Shown piece after piece: positions 58,335 through 64,000 of a stretch of 64,000 nucleotides of DNA (the stretch's first letter is position 1; every line of letters starts with the position of its first letter). Origin of the DNA: Wurfbainia villosa (Eukaryota > Streptophyta > Magnoliopsida > Zingiberales > Zingiberaceae); NCBI GenBank assembly GCA_025175895.1, contig CM046005.1:54728325-54792324 (forward strand), in the 5' to 3' direction. The notes beneath the pieces are model-generated. The model had not been told where the DNA came from and did not search any database. It saw nothing but the letters and a program-made list of their open reading frames with translations. The translations under genes and the position numbers were made by a program.

Positions 58335-59840
58335 CGTTGGCCGCTAGAGTGGGGGGTGAATAGCTCATTTTGATGCTCGATGGAATTCATCTCGTGTTCA
58401 TCTACAAATCTCGTTAGCGAAGCAGAAATAGAAATAATAGCAATAACGAAAGCGAAGACAAACACAGATACACCAATACACAAGTATGTAACGTGGTTCG
58501 AAACCGAATGGTTCCTACTCCAAGGATCGAGCTCTAAAGAGCTCTAGTGATGCACACACAATCACTAATCACAAATAACTCCTTCTCGGAATAATTCGGA
58601 GGTGGAGAAATCTCTTACAATAATTACACTAAGTAATATATAAGATACAAGCTAGTACAAGTATGAAATACAATGCAAGTAAAGAAAAATACTTTACAAG
58701 ATTACTTTGGTTGCTTGATCTTTGATTGCCTTGGACTAGCCTTAAAGACCTAGATTTGCAACAACAAATTGCTCCAATTCACCCAAGAAAATCACTACCA
58801 AAAACCCTCTTCTGAGCTTCTTTTATAACCTACAATCGGGCAGGATTTTCACCTATCAGTCGACTGATAACACTGTTGCTGTGAGACAACGGTGTAATCT
58901 ATGCTGGAAAAATCCAACGGATAGGACATCAGTCAACTGATCATGTCTATCAGTCAACTGATCGAGCCTTCACTTGATTGCTTACCCCAAAGAATGAGCC
59001 GACTCCATTCTGCGTCAAATATCGAGCACCAATCGACCGATCACAAGATCACGATCAGCTTGCCAAACAAATACCAATCGACCACCTTTGGCAGTCGACT
59101 GATAGGGTACTCCCAGCAGTCAAACCCTAGTTGACTCACACTAGTCGACTGCCACATGATACCAGTCGACTGATACACCTCAAACATTATATTTAACCCA
59201 AGTATGGTGCCCCCATACTTGCTAGACCACCCGTAGCCTAGACCTAAGCCTTCTAGCCACCTCCGTCAGCCTCGGGTCTATCGGATCCCTCTAAGTCATC
59301 CATGACTTGTTCATCCATACGCTAACCTTCAGGTGCTTCCATCGGCTATGTCATGCTAACGGTGTCTACACCGCCAAGGCACATTGGACTTACACTGCCA
59401 AGACTCCGCTTGGACTTTACGTCGCCAACCATTGGACTTATGTTGTCAAGACTCCCGCTTGGACTTTACGCCGCCAATATCAAACCCCTTGGACTTCTCA
59501 AATGCCAAGACTCAAGCTTAGACTTTCCCTTGCCAACCTATGTTGGACTTTACATGCCAAGACCCATGCTTGGACTTTTCCTTACCAAGACCCATGCTTG
59601 GACTTTACATGCCAAGTACTCAAGACTTGGACTTCCATGACAAGGTCAACTCCAGTCAACCATCAAAATACCCCTCGAGTTAAACTCGAGTCTGGTCAAT
59701 CATGACCAGGGTCGATTGTGCCAACAATCTCCCCAAAACATTATCAGACATCAATGTCAAACTTCCATGTCAAACATCTAAACATCGCTCGAGTCAAACT
59801 CAAGTTTGGTCAATCGTGACCTGGGCCAATTGCACCAACA
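58335..59840 (-). repeat. GagI 3' LTR
   Basis: This 1506-bp LTR is homologous to both GagH LTRs. A TATAAAAG box lies on the minus strand at 58827-58820, where GagH has lost it. Palindromes (58855-59175), TTGGACTTT repeats (59372-59640) and a duplicated LTR-start segment (59650-59840) are present. Confidence 0.88.
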
Positions 59841-60480
59841 ATCTCTCCCTTTTTGATGTTTGACAAAAACACATACCTTTGAGTTAGAACACTAACTCAA
59901 ATCTTCTTACCAATTATCCCAAATTGGTAATCCCATAAATTTTCCCAAAAACATTCTCCCCCTTTTTGACTAACATCAAAAATGTTTTCTCCAAGGAGAT
60001 CAATGTCTCATGTCCCAATGAGATCTTATAATCTCCCCCTTGGTCCAAAAATACCTAGGATGCCTACAATCTTCCTAGTGATAAGTCCCATATCACTCAA
60101 GAGAGGCAATCCTAATAACTCTCCCAATTTCCAAATTGTGTATCTTAAAATTTCCATTTTCCCTTTCATGAGAAAAAAATACCATCCATCATCCCATGAT
60201 GGATACCTCCCCCTAAAGGCTTGCTCCCCCTTGACCATTGCACCAACAATGTCCTTGGGAAGTCCCTAAGCCAATAGGAAATCTAAACCATCAAAAATAA
60301 GGTTCATAGTTCAACATTGAACTTTCCAACCCCTTAAATTTGATACATCACCCTAACAACTCTCCTAATCCATGTCCAATAGATTTTTACCCTTTATAAT
60401 GCTTCCCAAAGCATGTCCTAGGGTTAGGAGTGGTTAGGGAACTTTACCGTAGTTGAAAACGGGCTAAACAACCTTGTTTT
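59841..60480 (-). other. GagI 3' non-coding region with polypurine motifs
   Basis: The tract next to the LTR (59857-59841, minus) is followed by GGGGGAG-like motifs near 59960, 60036, 60211 and 60226. No gene is present. CopG begins at 60481. Confidence 0.8.
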
Positions 60481-62405
60481 TGTAGGGATGTATACTGAAA
60501 AGTCTACCTTTTGTATGAACATCTTTATTTTGGAATAATAATCACATGATCATTGTTTGCATATTTTTATGGTTATGCAATATTGTCTAATACTTTACAT
60601 TGTAGATAACATGGTGTGTGGTGTCACATAGAAGATCATATTATCGACCCCTTGAAAAGTATAAGTAAAGGCTCACAACTGAGATGACTTTGGACAAACA
60701 TCGGAATGGTTGTAGTGTGATTTGGTATTGGTTTGTCTTGACCATAAAATCACACTAGTGCACTTTGTGTGTATTGATCAGGACCGACTTAGAGGTGATT
60801 CGATTTATTGCTGACTACATAATCGAATCGGACCTCAAATATTATTTAGTACATGCTCTTAATCCCGATATAATAACGGGCACATATACTTAGTACTCAT
60901 CTCTTTGATTTACCAATGGGCGAGATTTATAGATTAAATCGATAGGCTCGGTAAGTTGGGAGATGATATTATTTATATGGTGTGCCATTGATTATAGGAG
61001 GAAACCGTGTCCTATATATTAGGATGATGATGTCCCCTTGAGGAGCTCATAAGGTTCATCATGTAAACCCTGCAGGTGGACTTGGTCCGGCATAATGAAA
61101 AGGTTGAGTGGTACTACTCAAGGAGTTAGATGTTGATTAATTAATGGTCAATAAATTAATTAATCGACGGACATTTGAGATCTTAAACACGGGGAGAAAA
61201 TGTACAAATAATATATGGAGCCCATATTATCATATGGGGGTTGGTGAGGTAGATCAGTGATCATCCTTTAGTGGATTGGATCATCATTAGTGGATCGGAC
61301 TTTATGTAGGCTTGATCCATGGGTGGCCAAGATCCAACTCCTCCTCATGGTCCCTAATGTAGCCTATTAACACCTCATGAAGCTTAGATCCGATGGATAG
61401 AAACAAAACTCTAAGATCCATAAGTAGAGATTAAATCTCTAAGATCCGACGGTTGAGATTAAATCTCTAGATCCGACGGTTGAGATTAAATCCCTAGAAC
61501 CAATGGAGGAGATTAATTCATGACTTATCCCTAACTCTATAAAAGGAGGGCATGGGAGTTGGCATGAACTATAATCAATAGAGCTAGGCTTGGGCGGCAA
61601 GAGAAGGGAATCCTAGTTGAGATAGGATTAGGGTTAGGGTTTGGAGGCTAGGGCGGCACCAAATAAGGAAGGTGTTGTTTTCTTCTTGCTCCTTCATTGG
61701 CCAGCATCCAGTAGCCTTTCCAGCCTTTTCCCAACCCTTGGCTGGTGGCAAAAGCCTCTCCTCTCTTCTCCTTAGGTGGTGGAAACAAGATATAGGGCTT
61801 CCCTTGGTGTCTTGGTTGTTTTCCATCATCTTCCCCTCCTTCTAGTTGGCCGGCGGCAAGGGTTTGGTGTGCTCCTTGTTGGTTGGTTTAAGGGAGGAGA
61901 AAAACCTTGTTTCTATTCTTTCTCTTGCTTTGGAAGAGCAAGGAAGGATGATTTGCAATCTAGGAGCTTCGACTTTTGGTAGATCGTCGCCCACACGACG
62001 TCCAAAAGGAGGAAGGTCATACATTAGAAGATCAAGAGGTATATCTATTCTCTTTTCTCTTTTGTTTGTTGTTTGTTTTTGTTTTTCAATTATAAGCATG
62101 TTATAAATCTGTAAATGGCTAAATAATTCTTGGATCCCGAGCATAAACACAAAAACCGGCGATCCGGACATCGTCTATTCCGTGGCTACTCGTAGAATAG
62201 AGGATGGTCGCTTGAACAACTAGTTTGTTCAAGTGACCTCTCTAAACGAATAGCACGACGATGACTTGGTGGTTTGGGCAATCCCTTTTGTCTAGGATTA
62301 AATTTTTTTAATCCGGGGACATCGAAGTGATTGCCATGGACAAGCTACCGAGGTGAAGTGGGAAGCGAAGTTTCCCCTCACGGACTCGATAAGCAAAACC
62401 CTTCA
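60481..62405 (+). repeat. CopG 5' LTR
   Basis: This 1925-bp LTR starts TGTAGGGATGTATACTG (CopF has TGTTGGG) and ends ACCCTTCA, where CopF ends CAGCCAACA. The last 30 bp differ from CopF. The body is homologous but more diverged than the CopF LTRs are from each other. Confidence 0.9.
61538..61546 (+). promoter_or_regulatory. CopG LTR TATA box (TATAAAAGG)
   Basis: It sits at the position of the CopF TATAAATA box. Confidence 0.6.
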
Positions 62406-62407
62406 AT

Positions 62408-62419
62408 TGGTATTAGAGC
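62408..62419 (+). other. CopG primer-binding site (one mismatch)
   Basis: TGGTATTAGAGC differs from the initiator-Met complement by one C-to-T change. Confidence 0.9.
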
Positions 62420-63456
62420 CAAGGTTTTCGATTTTGTGTGTTTAGGATTCGGTTAATTTTTATGCACTTGTTCATATATTATGTGCCGGATAATAGTAGG
62501 ATATGCGTAGTTTGACTCTTTGGTTGCAGACATAAGATCCGACTATTATGGCCATATGTGTGTATGTGATTGTATGTGTGTAAATATTTATTTTGTTGAA
62601 TCCTCGGGGTTGACGAGGCTAGTATTTAGTTTTTGTAAATTAAATACGACATTGTTTAGCCACTTTTTATTTTATTTTACTTTCGATCTAGATTTCATGT
62701 ACACTCCCTCGTGGAGTATAGGATCGATGGATGTAAATTAAAATATGTTTTAGTCTCGGCTCGGATCTTCGGATGGCTCGTACATGGCGTAGGAGGAGAG
62801 GACGAGATGGCGATGCGACGGGAGACATATTGAAGACAAAAGCCATAATAGTTGGAAAATAATTTATTTTTCATATTTATTGCTTTTTGTTTGATATGCA
62901 TGTCGTAGGCTAGGAAAATTCCTCAATTTCAAATCACTAAGTGGGAGAGGGAATTTTCTATAAATTTCCACGACCTCCATTACGATTTGACATGTGATGC
63001 AAGCAAACTTGCGCGTCGACTCTGAGTGCCTTCCTCCCCATCAGATGAGTTTGTTTGCGGATCACAACGTCGAATATGGTTATAGGAAATTATTAAGGAG
63101 CGTGTGTACTTGCCCATTGTAAGGCATATAACCCGAGATAATTACCTTGGTACCGAGTAATGGTGAACACTTAGATACAAATATAAGTATCCTCCCCATC
63201 GGAGTCATTGCTTTTATTTGTAGGGCCAAAGAGGAACCAACTATTAATTTTACTTGTCAAAAAGTTAGGTTGACAAGATAGTAAAATTAATGGGTAAAAC
63301 CTCCTCTTACAAATGTAGAATTCATATACGTCCACACTATCGTGGCATACGATATTCTCGGTGTTGGTTGATTTTAAAATTTCATTGGATGAGGAATCAA
63401 TAATTTTTTTGAAATCTAATGTTTTGATTTATGTGATTCTTAGGTTTTCTTTCGAA
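62420..63456 (+). other. CopG untranslated leader
   Basis: It is homologous to 36285-37329 of CopF. No coding frame of note is seen. Confidence 0.75.
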
Positions 63457-64000
63457 ATGACTTTCAACCCACTTGCTGTGATACTGAAAGAGAACAAACT
63501 TACTAGACCCAACTATGTTGATTGGAAGAGGAATCTAGACATTGTCTTGACTACAGAGGAATACAAATATGTACTCCTCGAAGAGTGCCCTCCCAAGCCT
63601 GCAGATAATTCTGGGGAAAAGGAGAGAGAGAGCTATAAGAAGTGGATCAAGGCCGATGAGATGGCACGGTGTTACATTTTGGCATCTATGTCAAATGTAC
63701 TGCAACATCAGCATCAAGCCATGTCCACTGCTTATGATATGATGCTCAATCTCAAGGAGATTTTTGGACACCAGAATTGGGCTGCGAGGCAAGAGGCCAT
63801 GAGAAACTTGATGACGACCACCATGATCGAGGGAACACCCGTGAGGGATCATGTTCTCAAGATGATGGCTCATTTGAATGAGCTGGAGGTCCTAGGAGGT
63901 GAGATCGATGGGGAAACCCAGGTCGATATCATACTCCAGTCTCTACCTAGGAGTTTTGAGCAGTTTCGCCTGAACTACAACATGAACAAGAGGTTGTATT
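63457..64000 (+). CDS. CopG gag, N-terminal 181 codons, open to the window edge
   Basis: The ATG at 63457 opens a frame without a stop to the last base. The product starts MTFNPLAVILKENKL and has the copia gag pattern: LTRPNYVDWKRNLDIVL, then a Trp-rich helix (YKKWIKADEMARCYILASM), and a LEVLGGEIDGETQVDIILQSLP segment followed by FEQFRLNYNMNK. This is the typical UBN2-like gag fold, which assembles the cytoplasmic particle. CopF has the same protein with a frameshift and a 270-nt loss. The zinc knuckle would lie beyond the window, so the state of the whole gene is unknown. Confidence 0.88.
   Translation, partial: MTFNPLAVILKENKLTRPNYVDWKRNLDIVLTTEEYKYVLLEECPPKPADNSGEKERESYKKWIKADEMARCYILASMSNVLQHQHQAMSTAYDMMLNLKEIFGHQNWAARQEAMRNLMTTTMIEGTPVRDHVLKMMAHLNELEVLGGEIDGETQVDIILQSLPRSFEQFRLNYNMNKRLY

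Larger units (their letters stand above)
58335..60480 (-). mobile_element. GagI: second copy of the GagH family, 3' part only
   Basis: It consists of a 3' LTR (58335-59840) and 640 bp of the 3' non-coding region, in minus orientation, cut by CopG at 60480. The remaining internal region and 5' LTR should lie beyond CopG, outside the window. Its sequence follows 49287-49920 of GagH closely, including the spacing of the polypurine motifs. The exact left boundary is uncertain by a few bases because the LTR tip is mutated (CGTTGG for TGTTAG). Confidence 0.85.
60481..64000 (+). mobile_element. CopG: Ty1/copia retrotransposon, 5' part, runs off the window
   Basis: It is a copy of the CopF family with 5' LTR, primer-binding site, leader and the first 181 codons of gag. 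The target-site duplication cannot be checked because the 3' end is missing. GTTTT (60476-60480) would be the left copy. No stop or frameshift is visible in the gag seen so far. Confidence 0.92.

Noticed and set aside
61620..61645. Telomere-like TTAGGGTTAGGGTTT
   Set aside because: Only about two units in a G-rich part of the CopG LTR. Similar AGGGTT words occur in the other LTRs of the family, so this is no interstitial telomere array.
1..64000. A host gene, defence system or other novel multi-gene locus
   Set aside because: Essentially all non-LTR sequence aligns with internal regions of the elements described. The unassigned bits (50030-51100, 55298-55391, 57960-58334) show no frame worth naming.

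Overview
The window is 64 kb of plant nuclear DNA made, as far as I can see, entirely of LTR retrotransposons. Almost every LTR-internal junction has a primer-binding site of the plant type TGGTATCAGAGC (initiator-Met tRNA). The coding remnants have the Ty1/copia order gag, protease, integrase, reverse transcriptase, RNase H. No host gene, rRNA, tRNA gene or CRISPR array was found. The species cannot be named from this sequence; it looks like heterochromatic, retrotransposon-dense DNA of a large flowering-plant genome.

I use working names. CopA (1-5372, minus) and CopB (6224-31446, plus) are one Angela/Tork-like copia family with 2.2-kb LTRs. CopF (34297-42882, plus) and CopG (60481-64000, plus, running off the window) are a second copia family with 1.9-2.0-kb LTRs. 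SirC (5944-48164, plus), SirD (7168-16057, minus) and SirE (21967-28617, plus) are Sirevirus/Maximus-like copia elements. GagH (5525-54358, minus) and GagI (58335-60480, minus, partial) belong to a related family; GagH keeps a gag but no pol. GypJ (5373-5524 plus 54359-55297, minus), GypK (56010-58334, plus) and GypL (55298-56009, plus) are older Ty3/gypsy pieces.

The elements are nested and the order of events can be read from 5-bp target-site duplications. GypJ lies in the old GypL gag. CopA and GagH both landed in the GypJ LTR (GagH duplication CAGGA). SirC landed in the 3' LTR of GagH (GCCTT/GACTT). CopB landed in the 5' LTR of SirC (AGATA), and CopF in the gag-pol spacer of SirC (GCTAC). 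SirD landed in the 5' LTR of CopB (CTACT), and SirE in the CopB reverse transcriptase region (GATAC). On the right, GagI interrupts GypK, and CopG interrupts GagI. Removing each insertion restores the interrupted LTR to the length of its partner.

Every pol is broken by nonsense codons, frameshifts or deletions, so no element is visibly autonomous. The gag of CopG is open to the window edge. Beyond the nest, the most interesting signals are: a set of RNA-hairpin candidates near the end of the Sirevirus-type LTRs whose stems change in a compensatory way; a candidate 216-nt intron just before protease in SirD and SirC; four copies of a small hairpin motif in the CopA/CopB leader; and clusters of a GTCGAC-centred palindrome in several LTRs.
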